In this document: piece by piece, positions 1-6,723 of the stretch
Layout: each line of letters starts with the position of its first letter
Position numbering within the stretch: position 1 is the stretch's first letter
Assembly (NCBI GenBank): GCA_002494015.1
Contig: DLAR01000038.1
Span: forward strand, 1-7,752
Source of the DNA: Porphyromonadaceae bacterium UBA7042
GTDB lineage: Bacteria; Bacteroidota; Bacteroidia; Bacteroidales; Muribaculaceae
Length of the DNA stretch: 7,752 nucleotides
Reading direction: 5' to 3'
Made by a program: the position numbers and the translations under genes
Notes under the pieces: generated by a model
The model's input: the letters and a program-made list of their open reading frames with translations, nothing else
What the model was told of the DNA's origin: nothing
The model's database searches: none

Positions 1-45
1 GTTTTATATAAATGCTTTTGTCACACCCGTTTTCACGCGTCGGAT

Positions 46-73
46 TTAACAGTTGTTATGAAACGCCCTCTAA
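46..73 (-). repeat. Left copy of a 28-bp flanking inverted repeat
   Basis: Read on the minus strand this begins TTAGAGGGCGTTTCATAACA and ends CTGTTAA. It matches 7725-7752 on the plus strand at 26 of 28 positions, so the two copies are inverted and their TTAGAGGG ends face each other. It contains the palindrome TAACA-N2-TGTTA (47-58). It starts 8 nt after the stop codon of the cytochrome c synthase gene. It may be the end of an insertion sequence lying mostly outside the window, a shared leader or operator, or an intergenic repeat; no transposase is visible to decide. Confidence 0.6.
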
Positions 74-81
74 AAATATTT

Positions 82-2256
82 TTACGCATAGCTGTGGAGG
101 CCCGACAGGAAGAAATTGACACCGAAGTAGGTAATCAGCACTGAAAGAAAGGCGGCGAGAAAATATGAGTGGACGAAACCCGCCCGGTTGAATCGCGGAA
201 ATGACGTGGCATGGAGGGGCAGGGCATAGACGAGCATCGTTATTAGCGCCCATGTCTCCTTGGGGTCCCATCCCCAGTAGCGGCCCCAAGACTGGTTGGC
301 CCAGACAGCACCGATGAAAATGCCGGCGGCAAGGAGGAATACGGCAGGGTAGAGCATCACGCGGCTGACGGTGGCGAGACGCTCGGATGCGGCTGTTTTC
401 AGTCCGATAATCATTGCCGCTACCGAGTCAAGGGCCATGAACGCGAGCAGCGAGTAGGAAATCATGATTACCATGACATGGATGCTCAGCAGCGGGGACT
501 GGAGCACCGGCATCAGGTGGGTTACCTGCGGGTTTTTCTCTCCCATCATCGCCACCGTCATTGCCATTCCGGCGATGATGAGCGACGCGGGCCGCATGAT
601 GTAGATGCGTCGGCTGAGGATGAGTCCGGTCAGCAACGCAGCCCATGCAAGAGCCAGCATGGTCTCGTGGCCGTTGCCCAGCGGCAGCTGGTTGCCGATG
701 ATGCCGCGTAGGGTTATTATTAATGAGACATAGAGAAAAAGTAAAATGCTGACGGTTGAAATGGCGGTTGTCACGCCCCGGTGCGGGAGAATCCCCGATG
801 CCGTGGCGCGGCAGAAGAAGAAAAACGCGATGATGCCGCACACAATGGCGGTGATGGCGGCCGGCAGGGTATGCGACACCCTGTTGTAAATGATTTCGGC
901 CCGGTATCGGAGCGAGCCGGGGCCGTAGCCGGGGCCGAGGATCTCAACCTGACGGGCGGCTATGCGGGCCAGCACCTCGTTGGCCGAAATATTGCGGCCG
1001 TGGGCGATTTCACGCGCGACAAACTCCATGCTGCCGATAATGAAACGCCAGTCGTCGAGCGAAATGTCGGCCGGACGGTCATCGACCCAAGAAAGCCATC
1101 GGACCGAGCCGTCGTCGAGGCGCATCGGGTAGATTTTCATCGCCGAGCCTGTGCAGACGGTGCTTATCAGCGCGGTTTTCTCGACCGCCTCGCGGATGTT
1201 GCGGTCGCTGATGTCGGCATTGTCGAGCAGAAACCGCCCTGCCGAGTAAAAATCGTCAAGCGAGGCATATTTACCCTCTGTCCCGATAATATCTTTGATT
1301 TTCCCACCTTTGACCGCTATCATCGGCTCGTGTTTCCAGTCGTTGTAATAAAAAATCCACCCGGTCAGTACCTGTTCGGCGGTGAGGCCACGATAAGTGT
1401 CGCTGCCGTAGAGCTTTATGCAGAAATCGCGCGCGAGAGTGCTGACGGGACACACGCGGCCGTTGTGCATGACAAGCAACTGCCCGAAACTGCGGGCGAG
1501 TCCGCGTTGCATCGTCGAGGGCAGCGCATCGCTTTCGGCTGCCGAGACGCTGAGTGAGGAGGGCAGCATTAACATGATGCATCCAAGCGTTTTGAGTAAC
1601 CGGCGGAATCCGCTGCGCCGCGAAAAGAAAAACGCAACCATCGACACAAGCAGCAAGGCATATCCCCCGTATGTGACGCCTATCCCCCACGGGTCATGCG
1701 CCACCGACAGGACGGTATAGCCGTCGCCCATCCCCGACTGGTAGAAACGATACCCCGCGATTGAGAGGACATTGTTCATTGACACGGTCGACTGAGTGGT
1801 TTTGCCTTCGCGGGTGACGGTCAGGTCGCTGGCATAGTCCATCGGGGTCGATGTGCCGGGATAGCACTCGATACGGCACCCGTTGAGAGTGATGCTGAAT
1901 GGCAGTGATTCTTTCTTTTCCCCGTCGCTGAGTGTAAACGAGTCGGCCTGCTGCCCGTCGGCGAGAGTCAGCTGACCCTGTTCTCCCCACAGGTGTGTTA
2001 TCCCGGCGCCGGAGAGGATGACGGCAAAGGAGGCGTGGAGGAGAAGTGCCGGTAGATTCAGTCGGCGGTGGTGACGGATGATGTAGCATCCCGAGCCTGC
2101 CACCGTTGCAATCCACAGCGCGACCGTCCACGGGGAGGTGTAAATCCACTCGACAGCTGCGGCATTTCCCCACACCTTGTCGACGATGGTAGCCGCCATC
2201 ATCATCAGCGTCAGTAAAAATAGGATTCCGTAGGAAAAAATCAGAGAAATTTGCAT
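82..2256 (-). CDS. ccsBA: Fused ResB/CcsA (CcsBA) cytochrome c synthase, System II
   Basis: Integral membrane protein (724 aa) that by family moves heme across the inner membrane and joins it to CxxCH motifs of c-type cytochromes. The N-terminal ResB-like part has membrane segments near residues 5-24, 42-60 and 68-88, the third carrying His74, then a periplasmic domain and a segment near 190-211. Another segment (about 219-238) leads to a long soluble region (about 240-460) as in Bacteroidetes homologues. The C-terminal CcsA part shows periplasmic His530 (GNGHETM), membrane His593 (LLSIHVM), the tryptophan-rich WWD heme-handling motif at 657-671 (WGRYWGWDPKETWAL) and His721 in the terminal GLHSY, so the expected heme-ligand histidines are all present. 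It is last of four minus-strand genes, 86 nt after the di-heme cytochrome gene, which suggests it serves that protein. No thioredoxin-like ResA or CcdA partner is seen. Nothing looks truncated; the start lacks a Shine-Dalgarno sequence, as is usual in Bacteroidetes. Confidence 0.93.
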   Translation of the reverse strand: MQISLIFSYGILFLLTLMMMAATIVDKVWGNAAAVEWIYTSPWTVALWIATVAGSGCYIIRHHRRLNLPALLLHASFAVILSGAGITHLWGEQGQLTLADGQQADSFTLSDGEKKESLPFSITLNGCRIECYPGTSTPMDYASDLTVTREGKTTQSTVSMNNVLSIAGYRFYQSGMGDGYTVLSVAHDPWGIGVTYGGYALLLVSMVAFFFSRRSGFRRLLKTLGCIMLMLPSSLSVSAAESDALPSTMQRGLARSFGQLLVMHNGRVCPVSTLARDFCIKLYGSDTYRGLTAEQVLTGWIFYYNDWKHEPMIAVKGGKIKDIIGTEGKYASLDDFYSAGRFLLDNADISDRNIREAVEKTALISTVCTGSAMKIYPMRLDDGSVRWLSWVDDRPADISLDDWRFIIGSMEFVAREIAHGRNISANEVLARIAARQVEILGPGYGPGSLRYRAEIIYNRVSHTLPAAITAIVCGIIAFFFFCRATASGILPHRGVTTAISTVSILLFLYVSLIITLRGIIGNQLPLGNGHETMLALAWAALLTGLILSRRIYIMRPASLIIAGMAMTVAMMGEKNPQVTHLMPVLQSPLLSIHVMVIMISYSLLAFMALDSVAAMIIGLKTAASERLATVSRVMLYPAVFLLAAGIFIGAVWANQSWGRYWGWDPKETWALITMLVYALPLHATSFPRFNRAGFVHSYFLAAFLSVLITYFGVNFFLSGLHSYA

Positions 2257-2272
2257 TGTAGTTGAAATGCGT

Positions 2273-2333
2273 ATAATTCATAAAGCATAATGCATAATCG
2301 ATTGAGGATTATGCATTATGCTTTATGTATTAT
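2273..2333. repeat. Long hairpin between the cytochrome and ccsBA genes
   Basis: A perfect 21-bp inverted repeat (2279-2299 with 2307-2327) flanks a 7-nt loop (GATTGAG). It extends to 27-bp arms (2273-2333) with a single mismatch at 2278/2328. The arms are AT-rich and built from short reiterations of CATAATGCATAAT type. It fills most of the 86-nt gap between the DHOR stop codon and the ccsBA start. No run of T follows in the direction of the operon, so it is not a standard intrinsic terminator. It may be a dispersed palindromic repeat, an mRNA processing or stability element, or a partial terminator that lowers ccsBA expression. Confidence 0.85.
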
Positions 2334-2342
2334 GACTTGTTT

Positions 2343-3986
2343 TTAGATTGCGTCAAGGAATGTCACGATGGCATCCCGGTCTTCGCGGGGAAGATTGCGG
2401 AACTTTTCGACAGTGTGGCGTGCGTCGCTCTGAGTAGATACTCCGTGCCACATGATGGCCTCTATCGCATTGCGGGCGCGGCAGTCGTGGAGTCGGTCGG
2501 CTGTGGCTGCTCCGGTGACTTTCTGATGCAGGCCGCGAGCCCATAGCGGTGCGGTGCGGCACCATCCGGTGCGGATGTCGTTGGTCATGTGGAGCTTGTG
2601 CTGTACCATGTCTGTGTAAGGCCAGATAGTCTGGTGGGGATAACGCGGCATTTCGTCGCCCCGGAAGAAATTGGCCGGGTCGCGCACGACATCGTCGCCG
2701 GTTTTCCATGAAGGCCGGTGGCAGTAGGCACATCCGATTTCCTCAAATAGTTTCTTGCCACGGGCAACCTCGGGATTGTCGATGTCGCGCACGGCCGGTA
2801 CGGCCAGTCCTCGGTGCCATACCATCAGGTCGGTATATTCCTCGTCGGTCATTTCGACAGGAAGCTCCTTTGAGGTCAGGTAGGCTTTGATGCGGTTTTC
2901 CATCGAGCCGTTCCACCACTCGTCATGGGTTCTGTCGGGGTCTATACGGGCGATATATTCGTCAAATCCGGCCTGAACTTCCGGGTCTTTGGATGAATAT
3001 TCGGCGTAGGTCCCGGCACCGTCGAGATAATGGTAGCGGCGGTCGCTGCGGGTGACATTTGTGATGTTCCATATAGCGTTGGCACCTGCTGCGTCCATCA
3101 GCGGGCCGCGTGAGAGCGCATAGGTGAAACGGCGCGGATACCCGGTCCCGTCGCCTTGGAGCGAGTTGGCATACAAGCCTGTCCATTCCCCGTTTTGGAA
3201 AATAGCCGGGTTAAGGCCGTTCTGCATATATCCGTCGCGTTCCTCTTGCTGATACTGGGCCTTGAGGTCGGCATCGTCGATTGCGTCGAGCAGCCCCGAG
3301 CCGTAGATGCCTATTGTGCTTTCAAGTTTCACGGCGTAATCCTCGGGAAGCTCGTAGCCTTGGTTTGCCACATAGATGGCATCGCGCGGCATTGTCACTT
3401 CGGGATAAATCAGCTCGTAGGTCTCCCCGTCGGGGAACTTGTTGCCCCATTCGTCGACCTGAGTGAGCCACGAAACCTTGATTTTGCTCTCGTCAAGGGG
3501 TGCTTTGAACGGGGCGACCGCATGGCTCTGAGGCATACCGGCAAGCCAAGAAACGTAGGCTTCGGTCGCGGGATTGTAGACAACGAGAAGGCATCCGTTG
3601 CCGATTTCGCCCGTCTTGAAACTGCCCTCCTCGACACGTTTTCCATGACTGTAGCCGGGATGGCAGTGGATACACGAGGAGCGGATGTAGACTGGCCCGA
3701 GGCCGTGACGCACCCCCGAGGCATTGGTCATGAACGGTTTTTCAAAAAGTGCCTCCCCGTTCTTGAACGACCTGAAAAGTCCGGCATTTTCTACTGCGGG
3801 GGCAGGCTGCTCAAGCGCGTCGGAGGTAGCGAGGTAAGATGTCCCGAGCTGTCCGCCCGCATAGTACCATTCGGGAAGTTCCTCGGGGTCGGGGGTATCG
3901 GTGATTCTGTTGTCGTCGTCACTGCAGGCCGATGTGGCCGCTGCGAGCAGTGTTCCGGCAACGAATATAGAAATCTTTTTCTTCAT
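2343..3986 (-). CDS. Di-heme c-type cytochrome lipoprotein, DHOR/DUF1111 family
   Basis: A 547-aa exported protein of the di-heme oxidoreductase (putative peroxidase or thiol oxidoreductase) family; the true substrate of this family is not settled. A lipoprotein signal ends at Cys21 (TSAC), followed by SDDDN, which resembles the Bacteroidetes surface-export signal. Heme site 1 is CIHCH at 105-109, preceded by the family pattern GVRHGLGPVYIRSSC; heme site 2 is CAYCH at 419-423. The C-terminal family block is clear: CRTAPLWARG (476-485), LHDCRARN (499-506) and EAIMWHG (509-515). Cys476 and Cys502 are extra cysteines within that block and could pair. The gene starts 11 nt after the imelysin stop, so the two are almost certainly co-transcribed, and a cytochrome c synthase follows. 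Pairing of DHOR with imelysin proteins is a recurrent context that has been read as iron related. Family call is secure; the role is inferred. Confidence 0.93.
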   Translation of the reverse strand: MKKKISIFVAGTLLAAATSACSDDDNRITDTPDPEELPEWYYAGGQLGTSYLATSDALEQPAPAVENAGLFRSFKNGEALFEKPFMTNASGVRHGLGPVYIRSSCIHCHPGYSHGKRVEEGSFKTGEIGNGCLLVVYNPATEAYVSWLAGMPQSHAVAPFKAPLDESKIKVSWLTQVDEWGNKFPDGETYELIYPEVTMPRDAIYVANQGYELPEDYAVKLESTIGIYGSGLLDAIDDADLKAQYQQEERDGYMQNGLNPAIFQNGEWTGLYANSLQGDGTGYPRRFTYALSRGPLMDAAGANAIWNITNVTRSDRRYHYLDGAGTYAEYSSKDPEVQAGFDEYIARIDPDRTHDEWWNGSMENRIKAYLTSKELPVEMTDEEYTDLMVWHRGLAVPAVRDIDNPEVARGKKLFEEIGCAYCHRPSWKTGDDVVRDPANFFRGDEMPRYPHQTIWPYTDMVQHKLHMTNDIRTGWCRTAPLWARGLHQKVTGAATADRLHDCRARNAIEAIMWHGVSTQSDARHTVEKFRNLPREDRDAIVTFLDAI

Positions 3987-3997
3987 GGTGAGGATGG

Positions 3998-5170
3998 TTA
4001 TCGGTTTCTTACAATTTCGGCGTGAACTTCGTCGATTACCTTGACAAGGTCGGTACCTACGACTTTCACGGCGTTCTCAGCCTCACTGCCGGTCGCGGTC
4101 TTGGTGAAAGGTTCGGGGATGGCGCGGATTGCGGTGATAGCGTCGTCGATGGCCTTGATCATCTTGGCATCGAGGTCGGGATTGACGCTTTTCACATAGT
4201 CAGAGATGGATGCGTCACCGGCAATCGAGCCGCAGTAAGAGTTGCGGATAGAGATGATATTGTCAGCGAAGTCTTCGATAGAATTGAGGCTGTAGGGTGA
4301 CTCGATGTAGTTCTTGTCCTCGTCGCTTGAGCCCTGATGGGGGCGGCCTATCTTGGTGTTGCCTACCTCGTCGGCGATAGTGTTGCAACCTGAGATGATT
4401 TCCTCGGCCACAGCTTGGAACGTCTTGAACCGTGAGCCGGCCTGACGGGCATTTTTCATTTCCCATCCGTAGTCTTCGCCATAGTCGAGGTCGGCATCTT
4501 CGAGGATGGCCTGTTTCTCGGCCGAGATATTGTCGGTTCCGGCCCAGCATGCTTCGAGACACACGCACTGGTTGCGCAGGTCCTCAGCTACCGTGACGAG
4601 ATAGACAAGCTCCTCAGGAGTGTAGTCGGTCGAATGGGGAAGTGATGAGTTTTCGTCGCTGCTGAGCTCAAAAAGTACATATTCTATCGAGTGGAACCCA
4701 AGAAGGCCGTACCCTCCGTTGTTGTCGATGTTCCATGCTTTCCCGGCGCGGATGTCGCGGAGCAGGTCGTCCATCGCGGCGCGGTCGAGAGGCCACGAGT
4801 CGATGTGCGGGTCAATATTGTGGTTGGTGGCGGGGCCGAAAAGGAAAGCCTCGCTCAGCTCCCAGTTTTTACGCGACTTTTTCCACGCGTTTCCGGCAGC
4901 GGTGATATCAGCGGTGGTCAGAGTCCCGGCGGCATGTTTCTGTTGAATTGTCTCGCAGAGGTCATAAAGCTCGATTGCTGCGTCGGCCATTGCCCCGTAG
5001 GTTGGGAGGACAGTGTTGTCAATATAGCACTCGGCTGCATTTTTCAGAGACTGTTCTTTGACCGAGAGTTCGTCAACGACCGGGCCGTCATTGTTGTCAT
5101 CACTGCATGAGGTGAAAATACTGCCGGCCGCTACAAATGCCGCAAGAAGGAATGGATTGTAAAATTTCAT
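3998..5170 (-). CDS. Imelysin-like (M75 family) lipoprotein
   Basis: A 390-aa helical lipoprotein. The signal peptide ends at Cys22 (FTSC) followed by SDDNND, again like a surface-export signal. The imelysin hallmark GxHxxE is at 158-163 (GFHSIE), preceded by the typical WKKSRKNWELSEAFLFGP (96-113) and the IDPHIDSWPLD segment (119-129). A second conserved block, RPHQGSS to YSLNSIEDFADNI, lies at 276-305. Imelysin-domain proteins (IrpA, EfeO, algal and insecticidal relatives) are linked to iron acquisition; despite the peptidase name, proteolysis is doubtful. The mature part has seven cysteines besides the lipid-bearing one, three of them clustered as CVCLEAC (202-208), which is unusual. It sits 45 nt after the porin gene and 11 nt before the di-heme cytochrome gene, in the same orientation. 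The ATG chosen gives a full signal peptide directly at the N terminus. Likely role: binding iron or another metal at the outer membrane. Confidence 0.92.
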   Translation of the reverse strand: MKFYNPFLLAAFVAAGSIFTSCSDDNNDGPVVDELSVKEQSLKNAAECYIDNTVLPTYGAMADAAIELYDLCETIQQKHAAGTLTTADITAAGNAWKKSRKNWELSEAFLFGPATNHNIDPHIDSWPLDRAAMDDLLRDIRAGKAWNIDNNGGYGLLGFHSIEYVLFELSSDENSSLPHSTDYTPEELVYLVTVAEDLRNQCVCLEACWAGTDNISAEKQAILEDADLDYGEDYGWEMKNARQAGSRFKTFQAVAEEIISGCNTIADEVGNTKIGRPHQGSSDEDKNYIESPYSLNSIEDFADNIISIRNSYCGSIAGDASISDYVKSVNPDLDAKMIKAIDDAITAIRAIPEPFTKTATGSEAENAVKVVGTDLVKVIDEVHAEIVRNR

Positions 5171-5215
5171 GTTAAATCGTTTAGTTGTTATTTCAATCTG
5201 TTATTTTTTATTTGC

Positions 5216-6508
5216 TCAAAGGAACCAACCCGAGTAGGCGATGCCGATTGAAACGGATGGCTCGTTGTTGTAAGGTGATTTGAGCAATCCGATGGAATAT
5301 TCACCTTTTATCACGATGTCGCGGATGGGGAAGTAGTTGACACCGGCCGAAATGGTATTGCGCGAGGTCCATTTCAATGCGCGGCTTCCTTTTTCCATCT
5401 TGTACATGGAATTGTAGTAGTCCCACATTCCGAAAATATAGAACTTCTGATTGCGTGCTGTCAGGGACTGGGAGAGGCCGAAGACGTTGTAACCCACTTC
5501 CACCCCGGCGGCTGTGGCTGCCGACGCGACGGTCTGATGCTTTGAAGGGGAATCCTGACGCATAGCCATGTTGAATGCTGTGATTTTGGCGGCATCGCTG
5601 AGATGTCCGTAGTCATAGTGGCCGCGCGCAAGGAAATTATATCCCTTATAGGTAAAATCGGCCGATAAGATTGCAACAGTTCCTGTCACACCTTTATACT
5701 TGTCTCCGTCGGTGGGCGAGAGGTTGTTGCGGAAACTGTTGCCGATGTATCCGCTGACACCGATGCGGAGTCCCGGCAGCGAGTAGTTGTCGATTCTGAC
5801 GGCCCCGGCATAGCTGTTGGCTATCTTGAACTCATAGGGCGATGCCGAGCCATATTTTATCCACGAACTGCTGCCGAAACGCTCGCTGTCGAGACCCGGC
5901 AAGAACATCGCCTCGTAACGCCACGCTCCGGCGCGGCCCCACAGGCTGATACCGGTCTCGTGCCATGTGCAGGGCATGATGGTGTTTTCGCCTTGCGGAC
6001 GGTAGACACCGAAAAACTCGGTGGGAAGGTGGTGGGCATTGGTGTATCCGACCGGGACAACCATGTGGCCCACGCGCAGGTTCAACTGCGGCATGAATGA
6101 CTTCTGAATCCAGAACTGTTCAAGCGCGACCTCGCCGCCGCGCTCGATTTCGCTCTCATATTCGCCTCCTTCTTCCTCCTCGATTTCAACCGCGCTCTCG
6201 GTGCCGCCGTGTTCAAATTCAATCTCGGAACCCATCGTCCAGCCGTTGCCGAAGTCATAGCCGAGGAAAATAACGACGTGGGGAAGGTCAAAGCGTCCGT
6301 GATTCTCGTCACGGTATTTTTCGGGGGTAGTGTAACGGAGATATTTGTCACTGTAGAAATTACGTGTCATTACGGCTTCGCCATAACCTCCTATGCTCAG
6401 ACGGTTGCGGAATGACCGTGATTGCGTGGATGTTGAATCGGGCGAGGTCGCGGCTGCGCCGAGCGCGATTCCGGCCATAAACACGGTTGTAAAAAGGGTT
6501 TTTAACAT
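5216..6508 (-). CDS. Outer-membrane beta-barrel (porin-like) protein
   Basis: A 430-aa protein with a cleavable signal peptide (about residues 1-20, ALGAAA) and then alternating amphipathic beta strands rich in aromatic residues and Gly to the C terminus (SIGIAYSGWFL), the pattern of a barrel of the phosphate-selective-porin-like type in Bacteroidetes. Recognisable stretches are LSIGGYGEAVMTR (37-49), EQFWIQKSF (130-138), RVGHMVVPVGYTNAHH (145-160) and PQGENTIMPCTWHETG (171-186). A strongly acidic segment at 95-131 (for example EIEEEEGGEYESEIERGGE, 108-126) probably forms a loop and could bind cations. It is first of the four minus-strand genes and has its own promoter-like boxes, so it leads the operon. 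It may admit the substrate handled by the imelysin and cytochrome proteins; the substrate itself cannot be read from sequence. No TonB box or plug domain is seen, so it is not a TonB-dependent receptor. Confidence 0.8.
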   Translation of the reverse strand: MLKTLFTTVFMAGIALGAAATSPDSTSTQSRSFRNRLSIGGYGEAVMTRNFYSDKYLRYTTPEKYRDENHGRFDLPHVVIFLGYDFGNGWTMGSEIEFEHGGTESAVEIEEEEGGEYESEIERGGEVALEQFWIQKSFMPQLNLRVGHMVVPVGYTNAHHLPTEFFGVYRPQGENTIMPCTWHETGISLWGRAGAWRYEAMFLPGLDSERFGSSSWIKYGSASPYEFKIANSYAGAVRIDNYSLPGLRIGVSGYIGNSFRNNLSPTDGDKYKGVTGTVAILSADFTYKGYNFLARGHYDYGHLSDAAKITAFNMAMRQDSPSKHQTVASAATAAGVEVGYNVFGLSQSLTARNQKFYIFGMWDYYNSMYKMEKGSRALKWTSRNTISAGVNYFPIRDIVIKGEYSIGLLKSPYNNEPSVSIGIAYSGWFL

Positions 6509-6536
6509 AGCTTTTTTGATTGATTTTTTTCTTGTG

Positions 6537-6567
6537 CAAAGTTAGATGGTCGCATTTTATGCCACAA
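6537..6567 (-). promoter_or_regulatory. Predicted promoter of the porin-imelysin-DHOR operon
   Basis: On the minus strand TAACTTTG (6544-6537) is an exact match to the Bacteroidetes -7 consensus TAnnTTTG. A TTG at 6567-6565 lies 20 nt upstream, suitable for the -33 element. The box ends 28 nt before the porin ATG, leaving a short A-rich leader (AAAAAAATCAATCAAAAAAG) with no Shine-Dalgarno, as is typical for this phylum. Confidence 0.7.
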
Positions 6568-6570
6568 TCG

Positions 6571-6617
6571 CAAAATTTTGGCAAATCACCCCCGTCGCGG
6601 GTTAGTTATTTTTAACC
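6571..6617. promoter_or_regulatory. Candidate operator palindromes in the divergent region
   Basis: Between the two divergent promoters lie a perfect 10-bp palindrome CAAAATTTTG (6571-6580), just upstream of the porin -33 box, and an interrupted repeat GGTTA-N8-TAACC (6600-6617). Either could bind the LuxR-type regulator encoded next door. Short AT-rich palindromes arise by chance, so this is only a suggestion. Confidence 0.25.
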
Positions 6618-6674
6618 TTTGTCTACCCTGTTTTACTTAAAAATACCCAAAAGTAGTGATGATGGCCAAACGAT

Positions 6675-6690
6675 TAATTTTGTAATTTTG
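6675..6690 (+). promoter_or_regulatory. Tandem -7 boxes of the regulator gene
   Basis: Two back-to-back copies of TAATTTTG (6675-6682 and 6683-6690), each matching TAnnTTTG, precede the regulator start codon by 33 nt. No good TTTG/TTG -33 element is seen at the usual distance upstream of either copy, which suggests a weak or activator-dependent promoter. The direct repeat may allow two start sites 8 nt apart. Confidence 0.6.
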
Positions 6691-6723
6691 CACACGAAAT
6701 AATCATGTTTAATACATATTAGA

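Noticed and set aside
781..1557. Long plus-strand open frame (258 codons) opposite ccsBA
   Set aside because: It is antisense to a clearly conserved gene, its composition is biased to Arg/Ala/Val, it has no recognisable motif, and it fits the frame-shadow pattern of GC-rich coding DNA.
2273..2333. Reading the hairpin as an ordinary Rho-independent terminator
   Set aside because: The stem is AT-rich and much longer than normal, and no T-tract follows it in the direction of transcription.
3156..4025. Plus-strand open frame (289 codons) opposite the di-heme cytochrome
   Set aside because: It is antisense to the DHOR coding region including its first heme motif, shows no domain, and has no promoter-like box or leader of its own.
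3998..5170. Calling the imelysin protein an active M75 peptidase
   Set aside because: GxHxxE defines the family, but proteolytic activity is doubtful for it and the neighbours point to metal handling instead.
6516..6525. FNR/CRP-like half sites (TTGAT) in the porin leader
   Set aside because: Only one orientation is present with no matching ATCAA partner at the required spacing, and the region is a low-complexity A/T leader.
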